Origin: Pseudomonas sp. R5(2019)
GTDB taxonomy: Bacteria; Pseudomonadota; Gammaproteobacteria; Pseudomonadales; Pseudomonadaceae
Assembly (NCBI RefSeq): GCF_009905435.1
Contig: NZ_JAAAMT010000049.1
Span: forward strand, 1-40,568
Length of the DNA: 40,568 nucleotides
Direction of reading: 5' to 3'
A model generated the notes under the pieces. The model was given only the letters and a program-made list of their open reading frames with translations. It was not told the DNA's origin and ran no database searches. Position 1 is the stretch's first letter. Each line of letters begins with the position of its first letter. Shown here one piece after another: positions 1-8,152 of the stretch. The position numbers and the translations under genes are program-made.

Positions 1-2
1 AT

Positions 3-19
3 GGGCTGCGCAGCAGCCC
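3..19. repeat. REP-like hairpin (cut by window start)
   Basis: GGGCTGC and GCAGCCC form a perfect 7-bp stem around a 3-base loop, followed by CCCC. It looks like the GC-rich half of a Pseudomonas REP unit whose conserved outer part lies left of the window. It faces the element at 77-118 in the opposite orientation, so the two probably form a paired (BIME-like) REP just downstream of the efflux operon. Confidence 0.55.
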
Positions 20-76
20 CCGAGGCCGGTGATATCAACGACAAGCCTTGGGAGTGCGGGCGGTTTCGGAATCGCC

Positions 77-118
77 GGGGCCGCTTCGCAGCCCATCGCG
101 GCCAGGTCCGCTCCTACA
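77..118 (-). repeat. Pseudomonas REP element
   Basis: Read on the minus strand this is TGTAGGAGCGG, a short spacer, CCGCGA, then a GGGCTGCGAAGCGGCCCC hairpin. That is the usual layout of the abundant intergenic REP family of fluorescens/putida pseudomonads. It lies just past the stop codon of the outer-membrane efflux gene, where REPs commonly help end transcription or stabilise mRNA 3' ends. No T-rich intrinsic terminator is seen here. Confidence 0.7.
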
Positions 119-139
119 TGGATTTCGGCGGTTCATCCC

Positions 140-1612
140 TTAACTGACTGGCATTGGGGCAAGCCCGACTCCTACCTGGGCGGTAGTCAGCGGGTACACC
201 GACTGCCAGCCGCCGCCGAGTGCGCGGTAGAGGTCAACCAGTGCCAGCGACACGCCAGCGGCGCTGTCGATCAGCTGTTCCTGACTGGCCAGCAACGCAC
301 TCTGCACGGTCAGTACGTTGACGAAGTCGACCACCCCTTCCACGTACTGGCGTTGCGCGGTCTGCAGGGCGATCTGGTTCTGGCGCACGGCTTCGGTCAG
401 GTGATCGCGGCGCAGCTGGCGGCTGTTGTACAAGGTCAGCACGTCATCGATTTCATGCCAGGCACCCAGCACGGTGCGCTGGTAAACCTGCGCCGCTTCC
501 TGCTGCTGGGCCTCGCGCAACGCCAGGGTGCCGCGCAGGCGCCCGCCATCGAACAGCGGCAGGCTGAACTGCGGCCCGATAGCAAACTGACGCGAGCCCC
601 AGGAGCCGAGGTCGCTGAGCTGCAAGGCTTGCGAACCGAGGCTGCCCGACAGCGTGATGCGCGGATAAAAGTCCGCCTTCGCCACGCCAATGCTAGCGGT
701 GGCCTGGTGCAGTCGAGCCGCTGCGCGGCGGATATCCGGGCGCCGTTCGGCCAGCTCCGACGGCAGGCCGCGGCTGACTTGCGCAGGCGGTTGCGGCAAG
801 GGTGCCTCAGGTTGCAGGCGCGCCTGCAGACTGCGCGGCGGCTCGCCGGTCAACAGGCTCAGGGCGTTGATCAATTGGGCTTCGCGTTGGGCCAACGGCG
901 GCAAACGTGCTTCGATGCTGGCGACCTGCGCCGCGGCTTCGGCTACATCCAGATGGGTCGCGACGCCATCATTGAAGCGCAGCTGGGTCAGCGATTGGCT
1001 GTGGCGCGCCACTTCCAGGTTCTCGCGGGTAATGGCCTCGGTGCTTTGCACGCCGCGCAGCTGCAGGTAGTCCTGAGCGGTTTCGGCGAGCAGGCTCAGC
1101 AGTACTTCACGGCGATCGTTTTCGGCCACTTCCAGCGCAGCATCAGCGGCTTCGGTCTGGCGCTGCAAACGGCCCCAGAAGTCCACTTCCCAAGCGGCCT
1201 GAAAGCCGCCTTCCAGCAGGTTGAAGTTCGAACGCCCGCTATTTCCCGAAGGGTCACTCAGGCCTTTGGCAGACCGTCGTTGCCGGCTGTAACCACCGGC
1301 CGCCGACAGGTCCGGGGCGTTGTCAGCCGTCACCACCTGGTACAGCGCGCGGCTCTGTTGCAGCCTTGAGGTGGCGAGTTTCAAGTCGAGATTGCCAGCG
1401 ATGACCTCCTCGCTGAGCGCCGACAGTTGCGGGTCACCGAACACCTTCCACCAACGCTCGGTCAGCGCCTGATCCACCGGTTTGCTGGCGGCCTGATCGC
1501 CTTGGGTGGTCAGCCATTGGTCGGGCTGCGCAGCGCTCGGTTCGCTGAAGTCAGGCCCTAACGTGCAGCCGCTCAGGGTGATTGCCGCCATCGCCAATGC
1601 AAAGGTTCTCAT
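140..1612 (-). CDS. NodT/OprM-family outer-membrane efflux lipoprotein
   Basis: Outer-membrane channel of a tripartite drug-efflux pump. The protein has 490 residues. Its signal peptide ends in the lipobox LSGC, making Cys16 the likely lipidated residue, and LGPDF follows as in most NodT/OprM proteins. The rest is the two-fold repeat of the outer-membrane efflux protein family, with Ala/Gln-rich helices (for example ALRE..QQQEAAQVYQ) that form the periplasmic tunnel. The ATG overlaps the TGA of the adaptor gene as ATGA, so the two are translationally coupled. It is the last gene of the three-gene operon. The pump family is clear, but the substrate cannot be read from the sequence. Confidence 0.93.
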   Translation of the reverse strand: MRTFALAMAAITLSGCTLGPDFSEPSAAQPDQWLTTQGDQAASKPVDQALTERWWKVFGDPQLSALSEEVIAGNLDLKLATSRLQQSRALYQVVTADNAPDLSAAGGYSRQRRSAKGLSDPSGNSGRSNFNLLEGGFQAAWEVDFWGRLQRQTEAADAALEVAENDRREVLLSLLAETAQDYLQLRGVQSTEAITRENLEVARHSQSLTQLRFNDGVATHLDVAEAAAQVASIEARLPPLAQREAQLINALSLLTGEPPRSLQARLQPEAPLPQPPAQVSRGLPSELAERRPDIRRAAARLHQATASIGVAKADFYPRITLSGSLGSQALQLSDLGSWGSRQFAIGPQFSLPLFDGGRLRGTLALREAQQQEAAQVYQRTVLGAWHEIDDVLTLYNSRQLRRDHLTEAVRQNQIALQTAQRQYVEGVVDFVNVLTVQSALLASQEQLIDSAAGVSLALVDLYRALGGGWQSVYPLTTAQVGVGLAPMPVS

Positions 1613-2676
1613 CGCTGGCTGACCTCTTTCCTGAAGTCCTCAGGCGCGGCGCTGGTAGTGTCGATGTCGGCTTGTACCGACATGCCCACACGCAGGTGGC
1701 CAAGTAGCGGCTGGTTGGCATCCAGGCTGATTTTCACCGGAATGCGCTGCACCACCTTGGTGAAGTTACCGGTGGCGTTGTCCGGGCGCACGGCGGCGAA
1801 GGTCACGCCAGTGGCCGGGGCGATGCTTTCCACATGCCCGAGCAAGGCAGCATCAGGGAAGGTGTCGACGCTGAGGCTGACCGACTGGCCCACGCGCACG
1901 TCGGTCAGCTGGGTTTCCTGGAAGTTGGCGATCACGTAAGCCTTGTCCAGCGGCACCACGGCCAACAGCTTGCTGCCGGGCGTGACATAAGCCCCGACCC
2001 GCACCGCACGCTCGCCGACCATGCCGTCGAACGGCGCGACGATGCGCGTGTACGACAGCTGATAGTCGGCCAGGGTCTGATTCGCCTCGGCCTGCTCCAG
2101 GCTGCCGGCAGCGGCATCGCGCTGGGCGGTGAAGATGTCCACCTGTTTACGTGCCGCCGCCAGCGTTGCGCTGGCCCTGGCCTGCCGGGCGGTGGTCTGC
2201 TCGACGCGGGTACGGGCTTGCTGGGCGTTCTGCACCGTACCAGCGCCATTGCCGGCCAGGTGGTCGTAGCGGGTCAGTTCGCGCTTGGCAAAATCCAGCG
2301 CAGCCTGGGCTTCAGCCAGGCCGGCCTGGTGTTGGGCAATGATCGTGGATTGCTGCTCCAGGGTGTTCTGCGCATCTTGCAAGCGCGCCTTGGCGACCAG
2401 CGCATTGGCATGGGCAGCACTGGCCGCCGCGCGCAAGTCGCGGTCATCGATCACCGCCAGCAACTGCCCGGCCTTGACCCGCTGGTTGTCCTCGATCAGC
2501 ACTTGGCTGATAAAGCCGGCAACCTTGGGCGCGACCAGCGTGAAGTCGGCGGCCACATAGGCATCGTCGGTGCTCTGGCGGGTGCCGCCGACCAGTTTGG
2601 CGCCCATGACCGAAGCCAGCAGTGCGATGGAAAATGCGGCCACTGCCGTGAGGGTTAAAGTGCGTGATGGTTTCAT
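1609..2676 (-). CDS. HlyD/EmrA-type membrane-fusion adaptor
   Basis: Periplasmic adaptor joining the inner-membrane MFS permease to the outer-membrane channel. The ATG at 2676 gives 355 residues and places a single N-terminal anchor helix at about residues 7-25, as in EmrA; a longer reading from 2742 would overlap the permease gene and only add an unlikely polar extension. After the anchor come the first half-lipoyl segment (STDDAYV, then APKVAGFI and VKAGQLLAVID), a long Ala/Gln-rich alpha hairpin, the second half (APFDGMVGERAV, GAYVTPG) and a beta-barrel region. The gap to the permease stop is 23 bp, and the stop overlaps the next start. Confidence 0.93.
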   Translation of the reverse strand: MKPSRTLTLTAVAAFSIALLASVMGAKLVGGTRQSTDDAYVAADFTLVAPKVAGFISQVLIEDNQRVKAGQLLAVIDDRDLRAAASAAHANALVAKARLQDAQNTLEQQSTIIAQHQAGLAEAQAALDFAKRELTRYDHLAGNGAGTVQNAQQARTRVEQTTARQARASATLAAARKQVDIFTAQRDAAAGSLEQAEANQTLADYQLSYTRIVAPFDGMVGERAVRVGAYVTPGSKLLAVVPLDKAYVIANFQETQLTDVRVGQSVSLSVDTFPDAALLGHVESIAPATGVTFAAVRPDNATGNFTKVVQRIPVKISLDANQPLLGHLRVGMSVQADIDTTSAAPEDFRKEVSQR

Positions 2677-2699
2677 GGAAAAAGTCTCTGGCAATGGGG

Positions 2700-4235
2700 C
2701 TACTGAGGTGCGCGCGGCGGATAAACACGCGTCGGCAACCAAGGAATCAACAGAATCAGCGCCGCAGCCACCCAGGCCATGACGTAGTAAAGATCGGCAC
2801 TGGTCAACACCACAGCCTGGCGATGCAGGCGCTGGGCCAGCACGGTCGGGTCGCCGTCAACCCACGGCGAGTTGCCCAGGCGATCGACCAGCATCGTTGA
2901 ATGAAAGTGCAGGCGCGACGTGGTCAAGGCGTCCAGCACCCCGGCGGCCACCACCGCCGCCATGCCCTTGACGGTGTTGAACCAGGCCGATGCATAGGGC
3001 CCATCGGTCGGTGCCAGGCCACCGGTGGCGAGCATCAGCAAGGGAATCACTGACATCGGCTGGCCGAAAATCTGCAGCAGCTGCAAGGGGTAGAAGTCGT
3101 TGCGAATCCACTGCGAGGTCAGCCCGGAGCCGGCCAAGCACGACAGCGCCAACAGGCTCAGCCCCATTGCCAGCACCCAGCGGCAATCGACCCAGCGCAG
3201 GTTGCACAGCGCCGCCACCAACGGCAGCGCCAACAGTTGCGGCACGGCCACCATCAGCATCATCGGTGCGGTTTGTATCGGCCGATAACCCTGAACCTGG
3301 GCCAGGTAGCTGGACGGGATAATGATGACCGCGGTCAGCACCACCAACACCCCGCCCAGGGTCAGCAAGGCGTGGGTGAGATTGCGGTTGGCCAGCAGCC
3401 GCAACTGGAAGAACGGCACCGGCGCAAACCATTCGTTGATCAAAAACGCCACCATCAACACCAGTCCGCCGCCGAGCAGCCAGCTGATCAAGGGCGAGTG
3501 CAGCCAGTTCAGCCGGTTGCCCTGCAGCAGACCCATCACCAGCGCGCAGATGGCGGGCAGGCCGAGCAGCAGTCCACGCCAGTTGAACTGGCGAAAGCGC
3601 TCAAGCCGCAGTGGGTCCCGGGGTAATCCCCAGGCGACGGCGGCCATGGCCAGCAGCCCCGGGGCGACAATTTGCCAGAAGGTCCAGTGCCAGCCCAGTT
3701 GGTCGGTCAGGAAAGCCGCCAACGGCGTGCCCATGCCCGGCCCGAAGGTGGCCGTCAGCGCATAACTGGCCAGGCCGTACAGCTTCACATTGGGCGGCAG
3801 GAAACGCAGCGCGGCGGTCATCAGCATCGGCGGCAGGCTGCCCGCCGCCAGGCCCTGCAAGGTGCGCAGCAGCAACAGACTGGGCAGATTCGGGGCGAAC
3901 GGGGTCAGCAGGCCCAGCAGGATAAAGGCGGCGATCGCACACAAGGTAAAACGCCGCAACGAGAAGGTCACCGAGCACCACGGCGCGAAGGCCATGGCCG
4001 CCACCGACGTGGCGCTGTAGCAGGCGATCAGCCAGGTACCCTCGTCGTACCCCAGGTGCAGGCCACCCCGGATATCGGCCAGCGCTACCTTGCCGACCAT
4101 TTCGTTGAAACCGGACAACAATACCGCCAACAACACTCCGGTCAGCCCCACGCCAATGCGCATGCCTAAAGCCGCCGGCACGGCGGGCTTGCCGGCGATG
4201 GCGGTCGGCGTGCCAGTGGCAGCAAGCGAACTCAT
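2700..4235 (-). CDS. DHA2-family MFS multidrug permease (EmrB-like)
   Basis: Proton-driven drug exporter of the 14-helix DHA2 group and first gene of the efflux operon. The protein has 511 residues from the ATG at 4235, chosen because a GGAG lies 9 bases upstream; an in-frame TTG two codons earlier is less likely. The chain is mostly hydrophobic segments, starting with MRIGVGLTGVLLAVLLSGFNEMV and including the motif-C region (LTATFGPGMGTPLAAFLTDQLGWHWTFW) that marks drug/H+ antiporters of this family. It partners with the HlyD adaptor and NodT channel downstream. A LysR-type gene and a T-N11-A palindrome lie immediately upstream, so induction by a small molecule is likely. The substrate is unknown. 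Confidence 0.93.
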   Translation of the reverse strand: MSSLAATGTPTAIAGKPAVPAALGMRIGVGLTGVLLAVLLSGFNEMVGKVALADIRGGLHLGYDEGTWLIACYSATSVAAMAFAPWCSVTFSLRRFTLCAIAAFILLGLLTPFAPNLPSLLLLRTLQGLAAGSLPPMLMTAALRFLPPNVKLYGLASYALTATFGPGMGTPLAAFLTDQLGWHWTFWQIVAPGLLAMAAVAWGLPRDPLRLERFRQFNWRGLLLGLPAICALVMGLLQGNRLNWLHSPLISWLLGGGLVLMVAFLINEWFAPVPFFQLRLLANRNLTHALLTLGGVLVVLTAVIIIPSSYLAQVQGYRPIQTAPMMLMVAVPQLLALPLVAALCNLRWVDCRWVLAMGLSLLALSCLAGSGLTSQWIRNDFYPLQLLQIFGQPMSVIPLLMLATGGLAPTDGPYASAWFNTVKGMAAVVAAGVLDALTTSRLHFHSTMLVDRLGNSPWVDGDPTVLAQRLHRQAVVLTSADLYYVMAWVAAALILLIPWLPTRVYPPRAPQ

Positions 4236-4318
4236 GATCAAAGACTCCGGAGAAAAGATTCCCGGACAGTCTAAAAAGCTGGAGAGCTTACGAAAACTGA
4301 CTTATCTGCAGCTAATAA

Positions 4319-4333
4319 TTGCGTCCGACGCAA
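4319..4333 (-). promoter_or_regulatory. Putative LysR-type operator (T-N11-A palindrome)
   Basis: TTGCGTC, one central base, GACGCAA is a perfect palindrome with 7-bp arms. The inner T and A are exactly 11 bases apart, the classic LysR-family box. It lies 84 bp upstream of the permease ATG and just after the stop of the LysR gene. This supports control of the efflux operon by that regulator, though binding is inferred only. Confidence 0.6.
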
Positions 4334-4343
4334 CGATGGCACC

Positions 4344-5261
4344 TCACACCCCTGGTGCCCGCGAACGCTCGTCGCAACAGGCCTTGAGGGTCTGGCGCAG
4401 CCACCGGTGGGCGGGGTCCTTGTCCATGCGCGGATGCCAGGCCTGGATCACTACCACCGATTCCAGCGGCAGCGGCAAGGCGAAGGCACGCAAGCGCAGC
4501 CCCTGCTGTGGCGCGCCCCAGAGCGCCAGCTCCGGTAGCGGCAGAATCAAGTCGGAGTCCTGCAGGGTAAACATGGCCGAATGGAAGTTGGGGGAAATCA
4601 TCGAGACGCGTCGCGTCAGGCCCATCGCCGCCAGTGATGTGTCGATCGGACCCAGTGCCCGGCCGCGGCGCGAGACGCTGATGTGCGCATAGCGACAGAG
4701 GCTTTCTGCACTCAGGTCTTCGGCAAATATCGGGTGATCCTCCCGCGCAAGGCCGACGAACATGGTGTTGAACAGTGTCTGCGTGAGGATTTCCGGCCCC
4801 AGGTTTCGCACCGAGCAAACCCGCAGATCGATCCGCCCCTCACGCAGGGCTTCGTCATCACTCTCGCCTTCGGGCACGAAACGCAGCTCGGCATTGGGCG
4901 CCTGCCGGCCCATGGCGGCGAGCAGCTTGCCGCCAAACGCGCCGACAAACACGTCATTGGCGCGTACGTTGAAGCGCCGGGTCAAGCTTGCCAGCTCCAC
5001 CTCTTCTGCCGAGCGAAAGACCTGCCCGGCCTGCTCCACCAAGGATCGCACCTGAGCTTGCAGGGCCAGCGCCTTGGGGGTGGGCACCAGCCCGCGCCCG
5101 GCCCGCACCAGTATCGGGTCGCCGACCGCTTCGCGGATGCGCGTGAGCGTGCGGCTCATGGCCGCCGGGCTCAGGTGCATGCGCCGCGCGGCACCGACCA
5201 CACTGCCCTCATCGAGCAGGGCGTCGAGGGCTACCAGAAGGTTCAGGTCGGGAAGCTGCAT
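4344..5261 (-). CDS. LysR-family transcriptional regulator
   Basis: DNA-binding regulator of 305 residues. The start is the ATG at 5261, beginning MQLPDLNLLVALDALL; this puts the winged helix-turn-helix (GSVVGAARRMHLSPAAMSRTLTRIREAVGDPILVRAGRGLVPT) at residues of about 18-60, the usual LysR position. The remainder is the periplasmic-binding-protein-like effector domain. The opening DLNLLVALDALL resembles the NodD/SyrM-like subgroup. It reads in the same direction as both neighbours, 69 bp after the permease of the sulfonate-type operon and 108 bp before the efflux permease. The perfect operator-like palindrome between it and the pump favours the pump as its target. The inducer is unknown. Confidence 0.9.
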   Translation of the reverse strand: MQLPDLNLLVALDALLDEGSVVGAARRMHLSPAAMSRTLTRIREAVGDPILVRAGRGLVPTPKALALQAQVRSLVEQAGQVFRSAEEVELASLTRRFNVRANDVFVGAFGGKLLAAMGRQAPNAELRFVPEGESDDEALREGRIDLRVCSVRNLGPEILTQTLFNTMFVGLAREDHPIFAEDLSAESLCRYAHISVSRRGRALGPIDTSLAAMGLTRRVSMISPNFHSAMFTLQDSDLILPLPELALWGAPQQGLRLRAFALPLPLESVVVIQAWHPRMDKDPAHRWLRQTLKACCDERSRAPGV

Positions 5262-5330
5262 GGGGCACACTCTTGGTCTTGAAAAGATTGATCCAGGCGC
5301 AATCCTCTCAAGACCACGGCCTCTCGGCAA

Positions 5331-6197
5331 TCAGCGCTGCATGCCCCAGCGTTTTACCGTCACGCGCTCCAGGGTGTTGAAGACCAGGTTCTCTACCAGC
5401 AGGCCAATCAGGATGACCACCGCCAGCCCGGCGAACACCTTGTCGGTGTACAGCTCGTTGCGGTTCTGGAAGATGTACCAGCCCAGCCCGCCCTTGCCAC
5501 TGGTGGCGCCAAACACCAACTCGGCGGCGATCAATGTGCGCCAGGCAAAGGCCCAGCCAATCTTCAGACCCGACAGGATCGATGGCAGCGCCGCCGGCAC
5601 CAGAATCAGCAACACGAAGCGCAGACCCCGCAGGCCATAGTTACGCCCGGCCATGCGCAAGGTTTCCGAAACGCCCAGAAAGCCCGCGTATGTATTCAGC
5701 GCCAGGGCCCACAGCACTGAATGCACCAGCACGAATATCAGGCTGTTTTCGCCAAGGCCGAACCAGAGCAAGGCCAACGGCAGCAAGGCAATGGCAGGCA
5801 GCGGGTTGAACATCGAGGTCAGGGTGCTGAGCACATCGCGACCGATCTGGGTCGAGACCGCCAGTGTCGTCAGACCAAACGCCAGCACAATCCCCAGCGC
5901 ATAGCCCTTGAGCAGCACCACCAGCGAGACGCCGACCTTGGCCGGCAATTCACCGCTGAGTGTGCCGTCGTACAGGGCGCTGGCGGTTTGCAGAAAGCTT
6001 GGGAACAACAGGTCGTTGGCTTGGTAACGGGCCACCGCCTCCCAGGCGATGGCGAGCACAATCAGGATCAGGCTCTTGCGCAGCCAGCCATGTTGCCAGA
6101 GGCGCTGAGCCAGGGGCAACTCGCGCTCAAGCGGCACGGACAGCAGCGGCTCCAGGGCCACCTCATATTCCACACGGACCGAGGGTGTCGTTTTCAT
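5331..6197 (-). CDS. ABC transporter permease, SsuC/TauC-like
   Basis: Inner-membrane permease of an ABC importer for sulfonate-, taurine- or sulfate-ester-like compounds; 288 residues, normal for the family. A first helix (SLILIVLAIAWEAVARY) is followed by the binding-protein-dependent transport domain with about five more hydrophobic segments. The cytoplasmic coupling loop near SETLRMAGRNYGLRG corresponds to the EAA motif that contacts the ATPase. GGAG lies 9 bases before the ATG, and the gap to the upstream ATPase gene is 18 bp. It is the last gene of the four-gene operon. Family membership is sure; the exact substrate is not. Confidence 0.92.
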   Translation of the reverse strand: MKTTPSVRVEYEVALEPLLSVPLERELPLAQRLWQHGWLRKSLILIVLAIAWEAVARYQANDLLFPSFLQTASALYDGTLSGELPAKVGVSLVVLLKGYALGIVLAFGLTTLAVSTQIGRDVLSTLTSMFNPLPAIALLPLALLWFGLGENSLIFVLVHSVLWALALNTYAGFLGVSETLRMAGRNYGLRGLRFVLLILVPAALPSILSGLKIGWAFAWRTLIAAELVFGATSGKGGLGWYIFQNRNELYTDKVFAGLAVVILIGLLVENLVFNTLERVTVKRWGMQR

Positions 6198-6215
6198 CGG
6201 GTAAGGCTCCTCGGC

Positions 6216-7082
6216 TCAATAAGCGATTCGGATATCGCTGAAGTCCAGCGCCTGCGCAGGCTCGGCGCCCTGTTCTTCATCGAACAGCAAGCGATGGATG
6301 CGCTGCGCCGAGGCTTGGAAGCCGGCGCCGCCCAGGCTTTGCAGGTCGTATTGGTGGCTGTGGATTTCAGCACGCACGCGGCCGGGGTGCGGCGACAGCA
6401 GCAGGATGCGATTGCCCACCACCAGCGCCTCTTCAATCGAGTGGGTGACGAACAACAGGGTGAAACGCACCTCCTCCCACAAGCGCAGCAGCTCTTCCTG
6501 CATCTTGCGCCGGGTCAACGCATCGAGCGCGGCGAACGGCTCGTCCATGAGCAGGATCTTCGGCTGCATCGCCAGTGCCCGGGCAATCGCCACGCGCGCC
6601 TTCATGCCGCCGGACAAGGTGTGCGGGTAGGCATCAGCAAAGCCGGTCAGGCCGACCTTGTCCAAATAGTGCAGCGCCCGTTGCTCGGCCTCGGCACGCT
6701 TGAGCGTGCGTGATGCCAGCAACGGAAACATGACGTTCTCCTTGACGGTTTTCCAGGGCGGCAGTTGGTCGAACTCCTGGAATACCACGATGCGATCAGG
6801 GCCCGGGCCGTGAACGGCTTTGCCCTGCAATCGGATCTCGCCCTGGGTCGGGGCGATAAAGCCGGCCACCGCCTTGAGCAAGGTGGACTTGCCGCAGCCC
6901 GACGGCCCGAGCAGCACGAAGCGGTCCGCCGGGTCGATTTCGAAACTCACCTCGTGGGTGGCCCGCACCACGCGCTGCGGCGTGCGGTATTCGAGGCTGA
7001 CGTTGTCGACGTGCAGCAGCGCGCCAGTGGCGACTGCGGCGTGAAGGTTGCTGGCCGTGTGGCCTTGCAAGGGCGCATTCAT
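6216..7082 (-). CDS. ABC transporter ATPase, SsuB/TauB-like
   Basis: Nucleotide-binding subunit of the importer. It shows the Walker A motif GPSGCGKST, a Q-loop (VFQEFDQLPPWKTV), the signature LSGGMKARVAIARAL, Walker B ILLMDEPFAALD and the switch His in FVTHSIEEAL. Two starts are possible. The ATG at 7088 overlaps the binding-protein stop as TGATG, but GGGAG is only 3 bases away. The ATG at 7082 has the better 9-base spacing and gives 288 residues, so it is used here. It is co-transcribed with the binding protein and permease. Confidence 0.93.
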   Translation of the reverse strand: MNAPLQGHTASNLHAAVATGALLHVDNVSLEYRTPQRVVRATHEVSFEIDPADRFVLLGPSGCGKSTLLKAVAGFIAPTQGEIRLQGKAVHGPGPDRIVVFQEFDQLPPWKTVKENVMFPLLASRTLKRAEAEQRALHYLDKVGLTGFADAYPHTLSGGMKARVAIARALAMQPKILLMDEPFAALDALTRRKMQEELLRLWEEVRFTLLFVTHSIEEALVVGNRILLLSPHPGRVRAEIHSHQYDLQSLGGAGFQASAQRIHRLLFDEEQGAEPAQALDFSDIRIAY

Positions 7083-7087
7083 GACCA

Positions 7088-8125
7088 TCAGCTCCCTTGT
7101 AGCGGTTTGGCATCCTGGAAGAAGTAGTCCTTCCACGATTCGGGTTTGTGCTTGATCGCGCCGACCCGGTAGAGGAACTCAGCCAGCGGGTAGGTGTTCT
7201 TCGGCGTCACGCTGAACTCGTACTGCGGACTGTCGATGATCTTCAGCAGCGCCTCGCGATCGATCCTGGCCTTGGTCACGCGGATATAAGTGTCGGCGGC
7301 CGCGCCCTTGTCGTTCTGGGCAAACTCGGCAGCTTCGGCCAACGCCTCGACGAACGCCTTGTAGGTCTTGGGGTTGTCTTTGCGGAATTTCTCGGTGGCA
7401 AACAGCACCGTCGGCGAGTTCGGCCCGAGCAGGTCATAGGTGTTGAGCACCACATGCACATTCGGGTTGGCCAACGCCTGATCCTGGAACGGCGGGTTGG
7501 AGAAATGCGCGTTCAACTCGGTGCCACCGGCCAGCAGGGCGGCGGTCGCATCCGGGTGCGGGACGGCCAGGGTGTATTTGTCCAGCCGGGCGTATTCCTG
7601 GTCGCCCCACTGCTTGGCTGCCGCATACTGGAGGAAACGAGACTGCACCGAGACACCGACCGCCGGCACCGCAATGCGGTCCTGTTCGGTGAAGTCAGCA
7701 ATGGTCTTGACCTTCGGGTTGTTGCTGACCAGGTAATACGGGAAGTTGCCGAGGGAAGCGACCGCCTTGACGTTCTGCCGGCCCCGGGTACGGTCCCAGA
7801 TGGTCAGCAGCGGGCCGACACCGGCACCGGCGATATCAATCGAGCCGGACAACAGCGCATCGTTGATGGCCGCACCACCGGACAATTGCGTCCAGTCGAC
7901 CTTGATATCGATGCCCTCCTCCTTGCCGTGCTTCTCGATCAACTGCTGATCGCGCACCACATTGAGCAGCAGGTAAACAATGCCGAATTGTTCCGCGATA
8001 CGGATCTCACCTTCGGCATGGGCGGCGGCCGGCGCCACCAGGCTGCCGGCGAGGACGCTCAGGCTCAAACCCACGGCAGCGGCCACGCGGTTGAGACCCG
8101 GCACAACGAATTTGCGTTTGGACAT
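7088..8125 (-). CDS. ABC transporter substrate-binding protein, SsuA/TauA-like
   Basis: Periplasmic binding protein of 345 residues. The signal peptide has a basic start (MSKRKFVV), a hydrophobic core and a likely cleavage after AAAHA near residue 37. The mature part starts IRIAEQFGIVYLLLNVVRD and contains INDALLSGSIDIAGAGVGPLL, typical of the NMT1/SsuA-like superfamily that binds sulfonates, taurine, nitrate or thiamine precursors. The downstream ATPase and permease and the upstream TauD-like dioxygenase point to an organosulfur ligand. That is inferred from context; other small anions cannot be excluded. Confidence 0.9.
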   Translation of the reverse strand: MSKRKFVVPGLNRVAAAVGLSLSVLAGSLVAPAAAHAEGEIRIAEQFGIVYLLLNVVRDQQLIEKHGKEEGIDIKVDWTQLSGGAAINDALLSGSIDIAGAGVGPLLTIWDRTRGRQNVKAVASLGNFPYYLVSNNPKVKTIADFTEQDRIAVPAVGVSVQSRFLQYAAAKQWGDQEYARLDKYTLAVPHPDATAALLAGGTELNAHFSNPPFQDQALANPNVHVVLNTYDLLGPNSPTVLFATEKFRKDNPKTYKAFVEALAEAAEFAQNDKGAAADTYIRVTKARIDREALLKIIDSPQYEFSVTPKNTYPLAEFLYRVGAIKHKPESWKDYFFQDAKPLQGS

Positions 8126-8152
8126 GATGAAGCTCCTGAAAAAAGTCGGGTA

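Noticed and set aside
29..1369. Plus-strand frame of 446 codons opposite the NodT gene
   Set aside because: Composition typical of antisense in high-GC DNA; the opposite strand is a full NodT lipoprotein.
5277..5313. Imperfect inverted repeat (TCTTGA...TCAAGA) between the ABC permease and LysR gene
   Set aside because: Two mismatches in the stem and no T tract, so not a convincing terminator; the symmetry does not fit T-N11-A well enough to call an operator.
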